This document shows positions 8,403 through 16,366 of a DNA stretch of 64,000 nt, piece by piece (position 1 is the stretch's first letter; each line of letters opens with the position of its first letter). The position numbers and the translations under genes were made by a program. This DNA comes from Vannielia litorea. GTDB lineage: Bacteria; Pseudomonadota; Alphaproteobacteria; Rhodobacterales; Rhodobacteraceae. The notes beneath the pieces were generated by a model that ran no database searches, was not told the DNA's origin, and worked only from the letters and a program-made list of their open reading frames with translations. The stretch spans positions 1,984,001 to 2,048,000 of the forward strand of contig NZ_JAHVJR010000001.1 in assembly GCF_019801175.1 (NCBI RefSeq), given 5' to 3'.

Positions 8403-10103
8403 ATGACTCAGGCGCAGAAGGAGCCACAAACTGACGAGGTCCGGGTCATCTGCATCCGCCTCTTCGGGGTGTTCGCCCTCTCCTGGGAAGATGGCGACGA
8501 AATCCGCGTCCGCTCCACCAAGATCCGCGCCATGCTGGCCATGCTGGCCACCGCGCCCGAAGGCACACGCACCCGCGCCTGGCTGCAAGACATGCTCTGG
8601 GGCCGCTCCGGCCACGAGCACGGCCGCGCCTCGTTGCGCCGCGCCCTGACCGACCTGCGCAACCTCTTCGGCGAGGATTTCGTCGACCTCTTCGAGGTCA
8701 ACAACTCCGAGGTCCGGCTGCACCTTGAGCGCATCCGCATCACCGGCACGCTGGAGGATGGCGACTTTCTCGAAGGCACCGAGATTTCCGAAGATGGCTT
8801 CGAGGAGTGGATTCAGACCCAGCGCAAGAGCAACCGCACCATGCTCTCCGCCGTCGCCCGCACACGGCCCGGCCGGGTCGCGCAGGAGATCCTCAATCGC
8901 GGTCTTCACCTGCAACCCTCCATCGCCATCCTGCCCTTCGCCACCGCCCGCGGCTATCAGGGGCCCGTGCAGCTGGGTGACATGATCTCCGAGGAGATCT
9001 CGCGCTCGCTCTCCCGCAGCCACATGCTCGATGTGATCTCCCACCTGTCGTGCCGCACGCTAGATGCCCGCTCGGTGGCGCTGGAGGAGATCCGCGAAAA
9101 ACTCGATGCCGACTACGTGGTCGCGGGCAACTACCGCACCCAGGGCGACCACATCATGCTCAACGCGGACTTCATCGACATCAAGACAGGCCGCATCAGC
9201 TGGACCCGCGAGATGTCCAGCTCGCTGGCGGACTTCCTGCGCGGCGGCGATGATCTGGTCGGCGGCCTCGCAGGCGAGATCGGCCGCGCGGTGATGGATA
9301 CCTCGCTCGACCTCGCCGCCACCGCCCCGCTGCCCGATGTCGACAGCCACGCTCTGCTGATGAGCGCCATCACCCTCATGCACCGCCTCTCGGTGCAAAG
9401 CTTCGCCAAGTCCCAGACCTACCTCGAAGAGGTGATCGAGCGCGTGCCCGACAGCGCCATGCTGCACGGCTGGATGGGCAAATGGCACTGCCTCTCGGTG
9501 GTGCAGGGCTGGTCCTCGCGGCTCGATGAAGACACCGCCACCGCGCGCGAATACACCGCGCGGGCGCTCGATATCCAACCCGACAACTCCTTTGCCCTCA
9601 CCATGGACGGGCTGGTCAACAACAACCTCCTGCGGCGGCACGACGTGGCCATGCGCCGCTATGACGAGGCCATCGAGATCGACCCGAACAACGCCATGGC
9701 CTGGCTGCTGAAGGGCACGCTCCACGCCTTCACCGATGACGGCGCCCGCGCGATCACCTTCACCGACCGCGCCCGCGCCCTCTCACCGCTCGACCCGCAC
9801 GGCTATTTCTTCGACGCGCTCGGCGCGGCGGCCAAGCTCTCGGGCGGCGATTATCAGGGCGCACTCGAGCTGGCTGACCGCTCGATCCGCGCCAACCGCC
9901 GCCACGTCTCGACCCTGCGGGCCCGCATCGTCGCGCTCTACCACCTCGACCGCATCGAAGAGGCCCGCGAGTCCGCCGAAACGCTGCTGCGCGCCGACCC
10001 GGGGTTCAACATCCGCGGCTACATGCGCGACCACCCGGCCGCCGAATTCGAAATCGGGCGCGTCTGGGCCCAAGCCATGCGCGAAGCCGGAATACCAAAT
10101 TGA
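8403..10103 (+). CDS. Winged-helix/TPR transcriptional regulator (SARP/CadC-like)
   Basis: A 566-residue regulator. Residues about 15-110 form an OmpR/SARP-like winged helix (IRLFGVFAL, KIRAMLAMLA, GRASLRRALTDLRNLFG). A FlgO/TolB-N-like region beginning PSIAILPFA and containing DYVVAGNYR follows (about 177-300). The C-terminal half holds TPR-type helical repeats (LLKGTLHAF, ALSPLDPHGYFF, ALYHLDRIEEA). There is no transmembrane segment, so unlike CadC it appears soluble. The ATG has GGGGGAG 4 nt upstream. It is the first gene of an accessory set and is followed 25 bp later by the PAP2-like gene, suggesting it controls the set. The signal sensed is unknown. Proteins of this domain order are common in Rhodobacteraceae. 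Confidence 0.72.
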   Translation: MTQAQKEPQTDEVRVICIRLFGVFALSWEDGDEIRVRSTKIRAMLAMLATAPEGTRTRAWLQDMLWGRSGHEHGRASLRRALTDLRNLFGEDFVDLFEVNNSEVRLHLERIRITGTLEDGDFLEGTEISEDGFEEWIQTQRKSNRTMLSAVARTRPGRVAQEILNRGLHLQPSIAILPFATARGYQGPVQLGDMISEEISRSLSRSHMLDVISHLSCRTLDARSVALEEIREKLDADYVVAGNYRTQGDHIMLNADFIDIKTGRISWTREMSSSLADFLRGGDDLVGGLAGEIGRAVMDTSLDLAATAPLPDVDSHALLMSAITLMHRLSVQSFAKSQTYLEEVIERVPDSAMLHGWMGKWHCLSVVQGWSSRLDEDTATAREYTARALDIQPDNSFALTMDGLVNNNLLRRHDVAMRRYDEAIEIDPNNAMAWLLKGTLHAFTDDGARAITFTDRARALSPLDPHGYFFDALGAAAKLSGGDYQGALELADRSIRANRRHVSTLRARIVALYHLDRIEEARESAETLLRADPGFNIRGYMRDHPAAEFEIGRVWAQAMREAGIPN

Positions 10104-10128
10104 AAAATGTTTTAACGGAGAGGGTGCA

Positions 10129-11274
10129 ATGTCTATTTCAACGGGCGTGACAGGGGTCACGGGAGTAACCGGCGTCACGGGTGTGACCGGTGTGACAGGC
10201 GTAACCGGGGTGGCTGGCGTCACCGGGGTCACGGGCGTGACAGGCGTCACCGGGGTGACGGGGGTGAGCGGCGGCGGGCTGTCGATCTCCATCCTCACCT
10301 CTCGCGATGGCATCATCGGCCCCTACGAGGCGCTCGCCAACCCGCCCGCGCCGATGCCCGCCAACTCGCTCGACACCCTCAAGGAATGGGGCGCAACCGA
10401 GCGGATCATCATGATCGCGGGCGAGCTGATGGGCTCTCTGGGGGTGATCGGCTCGGGCGAGAGCGCCTCGGTCTTCCACCTCACCACCACCGGCGGCGAT
10501 GCCGACAATCCGCCCACAACCGGCTACGAACGGCTGGTCAAGCTGACCCGCCCCTCACCGGCGGACTTTCTGGCGCAAACCGAGATCGTGCATAACTACG
10601 CCGATCTGCGGGCCGACCGTGCGGGCGAGATCCTCGGGCAGGTCGGCTACCCGACCGAGTATTTCGCCCCCATCCTCGGGCTGCGTCAGGGGCTGCACAA
10701 ATACACGCTTGAGCTCATCGCGCTCTGTCAGGCCATCGCCTCCAACGTGGTGCTTCAGGTCAAGCACCGCCTCGCCTGCCTGCGCCCCGATCGCTACTCG
10801 GGCCAGATGATGCCGCTGATCCAGACGCCGGGCCACGGCGCCCTGCCCTCCGGCCACGCGACCGAAAACCACGCCGTCGCGCGCATCCTCTTCCACCTGA
10901 TGAAGGGCAAGGCGCAAACCCCCAAGCAAACCGAGCTGCTGCTGGCCACCGCCGCCCGCATCGCCGTCAACCGCACCGTCGCGGGCGTCCACTTCCCGGT
11001 CGACAGCATCGCCGGGGCCGCCCTCGGGCTGGCGCTGGCCGATTACCTCGCCCAGCGGGCCGGGGCGGATGATGCCGTTGTGAAGCAAACCGAGTTCGAC
11101 GGCCGCGGCGCCGGGGCCACGACCGATTATCACCTCTCCAGCGTCTATGACTTCACCGCCGATGAACCCTCCGATTTCGGCACGTTCATCACCCGCTCCG
11201 CGGCAGTCGGCGGCGTCACCAATGCCCCGCTCTTCGCATGGCTTTGGGAGAAGGCACGGGAGGAATGGGCCTGA
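10129..11274 (+). CDS. PAP2/vanadium-haloperoxidase-like enzyme with Gly-Val-Thr repeat N-terminus
   Basis: A 381-residue protein. The C-terminal part carries all three motifs of the PAP2/vanadium haloperoxidase superfamily: K-x6-RP (K212, R219-P220), PSGH (240-243) and an Arg-x5-His-x3-Asp element (R282, H288, D292). The closest overall type is a bacterial vanadium-dependent haloperoxidase-like or soluble acid phosphatase-like protein; which reaction it performs cannot be decided from motifs. Residues 6-47 are fourteen consecutive Gly-Val-Thr-type triplets (one GVA, one GVS), a collagen-like three-residue periodicity. No signal peptide or membrane segment is seen. The start follows a good GGAGAGGG site and sits 25 bp behind the regulator gene. 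It probably shares a transcript with the subtilase downstream. Confidence 0.78.
   Translation: MSISTGVTGVTGVTGVTGVTGVTGVTGVAGVTGVTGVTGVTGVTGVSGGGLSISILTSRDGIIGPYEALANPPAPMPANSLDTLKEWGATERIIMIAGELMGSLGVIGSGESASVFHLTTTGGDADNPPTTGYERLVKLTRPSPADFLAQTEIVHNYADLRADRAGEILGQVGYPTEYFAPILGLRQGLHKYTLELIALCQAIASNVVLQVKHRLACLRPDRYSGQMMPLIQTPGHGALPSGHATENHAVARILFHLMKGKAQTPKQTELLLATAARIAVNRTVAGVHFPVDSIAGAALGLALADYLAQRAGADDAVVKQTEFDGRGAGATTDYHLSSVYDFTADEPSDFGTFITRSAAVGGVTNAPLFAWLWEKAREEWA
10144..10269 (+). repeat. Tandem 9-bp repeat encoding (Gly-Val-Thr)14
   Basis: Fourteen 9-bp units of the form GGN-GTN-ACN inside the 5' end of the PAP2-like gene. Third codon positions vary freely between units (ACA, ACG, ACC; GTG, GTC, GTA; all four Gly codons), while the amino acids hardly change. 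That indicates selection on the peptide rather than fresh replication slippage. Because GTGAC and GTCAC alternate, the DNA also contains many short palindromes. Confidence 0.9.
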
Positions 11275-11322
11275 CACCGGCCCGCCCGCTCCTGTCCTCC
11301 CCCGCTTCAGAAGGCCTCGCCA

Positions 11323-13542
11323 ATGACCACGATCAGCTTCACCCCCGAGGACGACCCGGAACGCGTCACCGCCATGTTCGATCCCTATTCGGCATGGTCG
11401 CTGCGATACGCGCTCGACTTCGACCTGACCGCAACCGAAGACCGGGATGATCCCCACGACTTCCGCTACATGTTCACCGTCGACACCATGCAGGCGGGCG
11501 ACATCGAGGATCTGCCCGAGCCCTTCCGCGTGGAGGGCGAAACCGACGTTGTGCTGTTGACCCGCTCGGTCAACATCGACGGCGGGGTAGAGAGCGCACA
11601 GGCCACCTTCCAGTCCATCGCGCCCTTCGACCCGGCACAGAACCGCTTCAGCAAGCTGGCCCCTGCCGAGGGCGGCGAGAAACGTCTGGCCGATGCGCCC
11701 CCGCCCGATGAACGGGCCGAACTGGCCGCGGCAGAGGCGGAAGAGGCCGAGGATCAGGCCCAGCCCGGCTCGCGCGACACGCTCCATTTCCGCGCGCCGT
11801 TGCGCAAGATCTCCTTGCCCACCGGCGCCACGCGCACAATGGAATACACCGCCCAAGACTTGCCCGAGGCGACAACCACCATCGTCGGGGTGATCGACGA
11901 TGGCATCAATCCGCTCCACAGCGCCTTCCGGGGCAGCACCGGCACGCGGGTCGATTTTGCATGGGTGCAAGACGCCGCCGCGCCCTCAGGCAGCACCACC
12001 GTCCCCTTCGGGCGCGAGCTGACCAAGGCCGAGATCGACGCCCAGCTTGCCCTCGCCCCCAAGCCCGAGATCGACCAGCTCCACGCGCTAGGGCTGGCCG
12101 ACTACGCCCGCGCGGGCGTCAACACCGTGGCCCACCGCCTCTCTCACGGCACTCACGTGGCCTCGCTGGCAGCGGGGGATGGCCCCGATCACCTGCGCCT
12201 GCTCACCGTGCAACTGCCCGCCACCGTCACGATGAACACCTCCGGCGCCTTCATGTCGCCCTTCGTACTCGCCGGTGCCGCGCATATCCTCGACCGGGCC
12301 TGGCTGATGTCGCTGGCCGAGGGCTTCCCGATCCCCGTGGTGATCAACTTCTCCTATTCGCTCTCCGGCGGGCCGCACAACGGGCTGCACTTTCTGGAGC
12401 GGGCAATCGACACGCTGGTGCAGGCCCACCTCGAACGGCTGGCGCGCCAGTTCCCCACCAAGCCCGGCCGGGCCGAGGTGGAGGTCGTGCTGCCCTCCGG
12501 CAACCGCCTCGCCGCGCGTGGCCACGCGGAAAAGCCGGGCGATCCGGCCGGCCCCTCGGTCAAGACCGTGCTCACCCTGCCGTGGCGCGTGCAACCGGGG
12601 GATGAAAGCTCCAACTTCCTCGAACTCTGGATGCCCCGCACCGCCGCCGGGGTAGAGCTCTGGCTCACGCCCCCCGGCGGCACCGCCACCCGCGTCACCG
12701 GCCTCTCGGCCAGTCAGGCCGTGGTGATCCACCCGGCAGGCAACCCCGCCGCCGTCATCGGGCGCATCTCGCTCGACCGGCAAAAGGGGCAAGAGGCGCT
12801 CGACGGCGTGGCCCGCAAGAAGCGCGTGCTCATCGCGCTGGCCCCCTCCTGCATGCCGCCCTCCGTGGGCCGGCGGCCCGCGCCCTCCGGCCTCTGGACG
12901 GTGGAGCTGCGCGCGCGCATCACCGACGAGCAACGCATTGAGGCGTGGATCCAGCGCGATGACGCGCCGCTGGGCTACCGCAGGCCGGGGCGGCAAAGCT
13001 ACTTCGACGATCCCGCCTACCCCCGCTGGGATGCCATGACCGGCCCCGCAGACTATGACAACGGCGCTTCCGTTGTGCTCCGCTCCGGCAGCCTGAATGG
13101 CATCGCCACCGGGCGGCGCAGCACCGTGGTCGGCCCCACCGTGACCCGCGCGCCTCACCTCTCCTCCGGCTTTCCCCCGGCCGGCGATGCCCCCGGCGCA
13201 CCGGGTTACGAGCGCATCGGTCTGGCACCCGAACGCGCCGCCGCGCTCTACGGCGCCTCCGCCGCGCCCCACATGCGCCGCCCCGATGCCTCCGCAGAGG
13301 GCGACCGCTCGCTGGTAATGCAAGGCGTGCTGGGCGCCGGCGCCGCCTCGGGCAGCCGGATGCCGATGAACGGCAGCTCCGTCGCCGCGCCGCAATACAC
13401 CCGGTTCTTGGCCGACGGCTACCTCGGGCTGGCCCCACCCGGCCCGGCACTCTGGCCCGCGGCCAATGAGGCAGAGCATCAGGCGCGGCTGGGCGCCCGT
13501 GCCCTGCCACCGCAATCGAGCGGTGTGGCGGTGCATCGGTAG
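11323..13542 (+). CDS. Subtilisin-like serine peptidase (S8) with large insertion
   Basis: A 739-residue subtilase. The catalytic triad can be placed: Asp192 in VIDDGIN, His275 in SHGTHVA and Ser686 in NGSSVAAPQ; Asn394 in LPSGN is the probable oxyanion residue. Between Asn394 and Ser686 there are about 290 residues, several times the usual spacing, so a separate domain is inserted into the catalytic core. The N-terminal 180 residues lack a signal peptide and contain an acidic Ala/Glu-rich linker (about 120-150), so it could be a prodomain or a docking domain. An AGAAGG site precedes the ATG. It is in line with the PAP2-like gene (48-bp gap). A cytoplasmic subtilase could process a partner in this cluster, but substrate and role are not shown by the sequence. 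Confidence 0.85.
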   Translation: MTTISFTPEDDPERVTAMFDPYSAWSLRYALDFDLTATEDRDDPHDFRYMFTVDTMQAGDIEDLPEPFRVEGETDVVLLTRSVNIDGGVESAQATFQSIAPFDPAQNRFSKLAPAEGGEKRLADAPPPDERAELAAAEAEEAEDQAQPGSRDTLHFRAPLRKISLPTGATRTMEYTAQDLPEATTTIVGVIDDGINPLHSAFRGSTGTRVDFAWVQDAAAPSGSTTVPFGRELTKAEIDAQLALAPKPEIDQLHALGLADYARAGVNTVAHRLSHGTHVASLAAGDGPDHLRLLTVQLPATVTMNTSGAFMSPFVLAGAAHILDRAWLMSLAEGFPIPVVINFSYSLSGGPHNGLHFLERAIDTLVQAHLERLARQFPTKPGRAEVEVVLPSGNRLAARGHAEKPGDPAGPSVKTVLTLPWRVQPGDESSNFLELWMPRTAAGVELWLTPPGGTATRVTGLSASQAVVIHPAGNPAAVIGRISLDRQKGQEALDGVARKKRVLIALAPSCMPPSVGRRPAPSGLWTVELRARITDEQRIEAWIQRDDAPLGYRRPGRQSYFDDPAYPRWDAMTGPADYDNGASVVLRSGSLNGIATGRRSTVVGPTVTRAPHLSSGFPPAGDAPGAPGYERIGLAPERAAALYGASAAPHMRRPDASAEGDRSLVMQGVLGAGAASGSRMPMNGSSVAAPQYTRFLADGYLGLAPPGPALWPAANEAEHQARLGARALPPQSSGVAVHR

Positions 13543-13604
13543 TGAAGTTTGAGTGGTTGGCAGGCCCTGTCGATTTGCACAGGGTCAGGTGAAGGAAACT
13601 GGAT

Positions 13605-14588
13605 TTGAGGATTTGTCTGGCGAACGGCGAGTTCGGGCCACGGCCCGAAGAGGTCCCCCCTCCCGAAGGCGCATTGCATCCGGGCTATTTCTTTCCCGAT
13701 GCGGCCAGTGAAGAGCGGCTCGGCCTCAACCAATTGCTGACCCGTCTGGGTGATGCGATGGATGCCGAGGAGATGGCCTCCTCCGGCCCGCTGACCGAGG
13801 TGCTGGCCCTCGTGCCGCTGGCCGCGCAGGCCCTACTCTGCTTCGTCACCACCGAGCGGTCCCGCATTGTCGAGCCGGTCTTCGCCAGCGAGGGGCTGGT
13901 CCCGCTCGACCGCGAGCCTATGGCCCATTACCTCGCCCAGGCGCATCTCTTCGCCCCCCGGCCCGACCCGCTGCTGCCCCCGCCCGCCGCACGGCTGGCC
14001 GACGCGCTGGCCCCCCTGCCCGATCCGGCAGGCGCGATGCACTGGCTCCTGCTGCACCGGCTCCTCCCGCTGCTCTGCGATGTCCCGCTGCTCGAGGCCG
14101 TGCGCGCCGCCCGCGCCCCGCTGCTGGCCTCCGTGCCCGGCGGCCCGGTGCTGCCGCTGGAGTTCGGCGTCGCCCTGCTCTCCGCCGCGCCCTTCCGCCA
14201 GCCCTCCTCGCGCCACCTCGCGCTTTCCTACTGGTTCAACATCCCCACCGCTCAAGGCGTGCTCACCGCCCTGCGCCAGTCCGACGCCGCCCGCGCCGGG
14301 CAATTCCCGCTCATGCCCCGGCTGGAGCGGGCCGACCTCTGCCGCGGCGAGGCCGGCGCCGTGCTGGTGGAGCACGATCTGCACAAGCGCACGCCGCTCT
14401 GGTTCTATCTCTGGCGCGAAAAGGCCCTGCTGGGCGCCGCCGGCCGCCTCGGCCCCCTCGCCGCCCGCCTGCTCGCCGAAGGCCTCATCGGCCTCGTGGC
14501 GCATTTCGGCAGCGAAGATATGGCCTTCTCCGAAGAGGAAACGCCCCCCGAAGGCACGCTGGAGGCTTGGGAGGCAGCGCTGGCCTGA
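13605..14588 (+). CDS. Divergent animal-haem-peroxidase-like protein
   Basis: A 327-residue protein with no confident family. Two segments resemble bacterial members of the animal haem peroxidase superfamily: LPLEFGVALLSAAPF (near residue 185; compare the PxEFxxAAYRFGH region) and TPLWFYLWREK followed by GRLGPLAARLLAEGLIGL near the C-terminus. The protein is far shorter than the usual 500-600 residues. The expected proximal His is replaced in the APFRQP region, and no distal Asp-His segment is visible. If related, it is therefore degenerate or a non-haem scaffold. The likely start is a TTG with AAGGAAA upstream; a downstream start is possible. It follows the subtilase by 62 bp on the same strand and appears to be the last gene of the set. 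No signal peptide. Confidence 0.5.
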   Translation: MRICLANGEFGPRPEEVPPPEGALHPGYFFPDAASEERLGLNQLLTRLGDAMDAEEMASSGPLTEVLALVPLAAQALLCFVTTERSRIVEPVFASEGLVPLDREPMAHYLAQAHLFAPRPDPLLPPPAARLADALAPLPDPAGAMHWLLLHRLLPLLCDVPLLEAVRAARAPLLASVPGGPVLPLEFGVALLSAAPFRQPSSRHLALSYWFNIPTAQGVLTALRQSDAARAGQFPLMPRLERADLCRGEAGAVLVEHDLHKRTPLWFYLWREKALLGAAGRLGPLAARLLAEGLIGLVAHFGSEDMAFSEEETPPEGTLEAWEAALA

Positions 14589-14603
14589 ACCGCTCCAGCC
14601 GCG

Positions 14604-15149
14604 TTACCCATCCCACTCCGGCATATGATTGCCGCGCGTCGCGGCCACGAGAGCAGACGCGCGCGCGTCATCGGGTTCCCGTGCCACACTACCGACCGCA
14701 CCGATCGCACGATCGAGATGCGCCATCACCGTGAGGCACCGATCCAGCGCATCGCGGCCATAGGCCCGCACCTCGCCGTTCAACTCGGTGCACAGCTCTG
14801 CATCGCCATAATGCCCACTCGGATCGGCCGTTACCCCCAACAGCCCGTGGCACAGCCGGTTCCTGATGTCCTGTACCGCCCTGATCCGCGCCAGAACCTC
14901 CGTACGGAAATCCGTCTCGAACCGCCGCCCGGCATCCGCCTCTTCCAGCAGGCGCTCCCAGGCCGCCAGCCTCTGCGCAAACCCTTCGCCCGGCCTGTGG
15001 GCCGCGCCCCCCAGCGCTTCGATATCGGCATCCACCGCCCGCTCGATCCGCGACCACAGAAGCAAGATCGATCCGACCCGACCCTTCATCTGATCAAACG
15101 TCACCGGATCGAACCTGCCGTTCATGGACGTGGCCGGCTCCTCTTGCAT
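14604..15149 (-). CDS. Hypothetical protein with HEPN-like R-x4-H motif
   Basis: A 181-residue, largely alpha-helical protein that I cannot name. Helix LLLWSRIERAVDADIEAL (about residues 29-46) and the segment VQDIRNRLCHGLLGV (about 92-106) resemble HEPN-fold proteins, in which an R-x4-6-H motif (here R-N-R-L-C-H) forms a ribonuclease or RNA-binding centre. HEPN domains are common in toxins and antiphage proteins, but some are structural, and no partner antitoxin (such as a MNT nucleotidyltransferase) is adjacent. It is convergent with the haem-peroxidase-like gene and lies 14 bp before the type I secretion adaptor on the same strand. GGGAGGG-type sequence precedes the start; a second Met (residue 9) is an alternative. 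Confidence 0.55.
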   Translation of the reverse strand: MQEEPATSMNGRFDPVTFDQMKGRVGSILLLWSRIERAVDADIEALGGAAHRPGEGFAQRLAAWERLLEEADAGRRFETDFRTEVLARIRAVQDIRNRLCHGLLGVTADPSGHYGDAELCTELNGEVRAYGRDALDRCLTVMAHLDRAIGAVGSVAREPDDARASALVAATRGNHMPEWDG

Positions 15150-15163
15150 CCTCCCGGCCCTCC

Positions 15164-16366
15164 CTACGGCTCGTGAAACGCCTCGCCCGCCTTGTTCAGC
15201 GGCTTGGTCAGGTAGCTCAGCACCGTCTTCTCGCCGGTGTGCAACTCCACATCCGCCACTAGGCCCGGTCGCATCTCGATCCGTTCCTGCCGCGCCGTGC
15301 GGGCGCTCTCGTCAATCTTCAGCACCACCTTGTAGTGCGCCTCCCGATCCGGGCGGCGCTCGTCCTTGAAGGTATCGGCGCTGACGAAGGAGACCTCCCC
15401 CTTCATCGAGCCATAAATCGTGTAATCATAGGCCGAGAGTTTGATCGTCGCAGGCTGGCCGGGCCGCACAGTGGCAATGTCGCGCGGCTTCACCCGGGCC
15501 TCCACGAAGAGCGCATCGCCCAGCGGCACGATCTGCAAGATCTCTTCACCGGGCCGCACCACGCCGCCGATGGTGCTGACGCTGATCTTGTTCACCACAC
15601 CTTTCATCGGCGAGCTGATCTCGGTGCGGGCCAGCTGATCGGCGCTTACTTTCATCTGCTGGCGCAGGCCCGCCAGCTCCTTCAGCGTCTCGGCATATTC
15701 ATCCGCCCGGCGCAGCGCTGCGGTGCTCACCACCTCGTCATGGCGCGCCCGCGCGTCCGAGGCGGCTTTGCGGGTGCGCGTCACCTCGATCAGCGCCACC
15801 ACTTTCTGCGCCAGCATGTTCTCCATCAGCTCGTTCTCGCGCTCGGCCTGCTCGGCCACCTTGCGCGCGCCCTCAGCACGGGCGGCATCGTCGCCCTGCC
15901 GGGCGGCCAGAAGCGCCCGCTCCGAGGCCACGATCTCCGGGCTGCGCTCTGCCAGCGCTTCGGGCACCGCAAAGTCGCTCAGCCCCTCCATCTCCGCCTC
16001 CAGCCGCAGCCGGCGGATCTCCAGCGCGGTGATCTTCTCGCGGATATCGTCCACATTTGTCTGAAACCCGGTGCCCTGAAGCCGCGCCAGCACATCGCCC
16101 GGCGCCACCTCGTCGCCCTCCCGCACCATCAGCTCCGCCAGTATCCCGCCTTCGAGGTTCTGAATGATCTGCGGCCGCGAGGCGCTCACCAGCTCGGCAG
16201 GCGCGCGCACGATCTCATCGACCTTGGCAAAACCCGCCCAGAGCAGAAACACCACCAGCGCCAGCCCAACCGTCCAGATTAGCCTTGAGGGTCCAGCCAG
16301 CCGGGTGTCGAGCTGGGCATCAAACCCCGTTGGCTGAGATGGTCCGGGCGCGCTCCAGCTGCTCAC
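15164..16366 (-). CDS. Type I secretion membrane fusion protein (HlyD/PrtE family)
   Basis: A 400-residue HlyD-family periplasmic adaptor. A single membrane anchor lies at about residues 28-48, followed by the beta-barrel/lipoyl start (VRAPAELVSASRPQIIQNLEGGIL, interrupted by variable residues), a long coiled-coil hairpin (about 90-250) and the second lipoyl half with TEISSPMKGVVNKISVST and GGVVRPGEEILQIVP. These are hallmark features of adaptors linking an inner-membrane ABC exporter to TolC. Its ATG overlaps the ABC gene stop in an ATGA, so the order of translation is tolC, ABC, hlyD. Length is typical (380-480). Confidence 0.93.
   Translation of the reverse strand: MSSWSAPGPSQPTGFDAQLDTRLAGPSRLIWTVGLALVVFLLWAGFAKVDEIVRAPAELVSASRPQIIQNLEGGILAELMVREGDEVAPGDVLARLQGTGFQTNVDDIREKITALEIRRLRLEAEMEGLSDFAVPEALAERSPEIVASERALLAARQGDDAARAEGARKVAEQAERENELMENMLAQKVVALIEVTRTRKAASDARARHDEVVSTAALRRADEYAETLKELAGLRQQMKVSADQLARTEISSPMKGVVNKISVSTIGGVVRPGEEILQIVPLGDALFVEARVKPRDIATVRPGQPATIKLSAYDYTIYGSMKGEVSFVSADTFKDERRPDREAHYKVVLKIDESARTARQERIEMRPGLVADVELHTGEKTVLSYLTKPLNKAGEAFHEP

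Noticed and set aside
10144..10269. The GVT repeat as a CRISPR-like or VNTR array
   Set aside because: The period is 9 bp, in frame, within a coding sequence, with synonymous variation.
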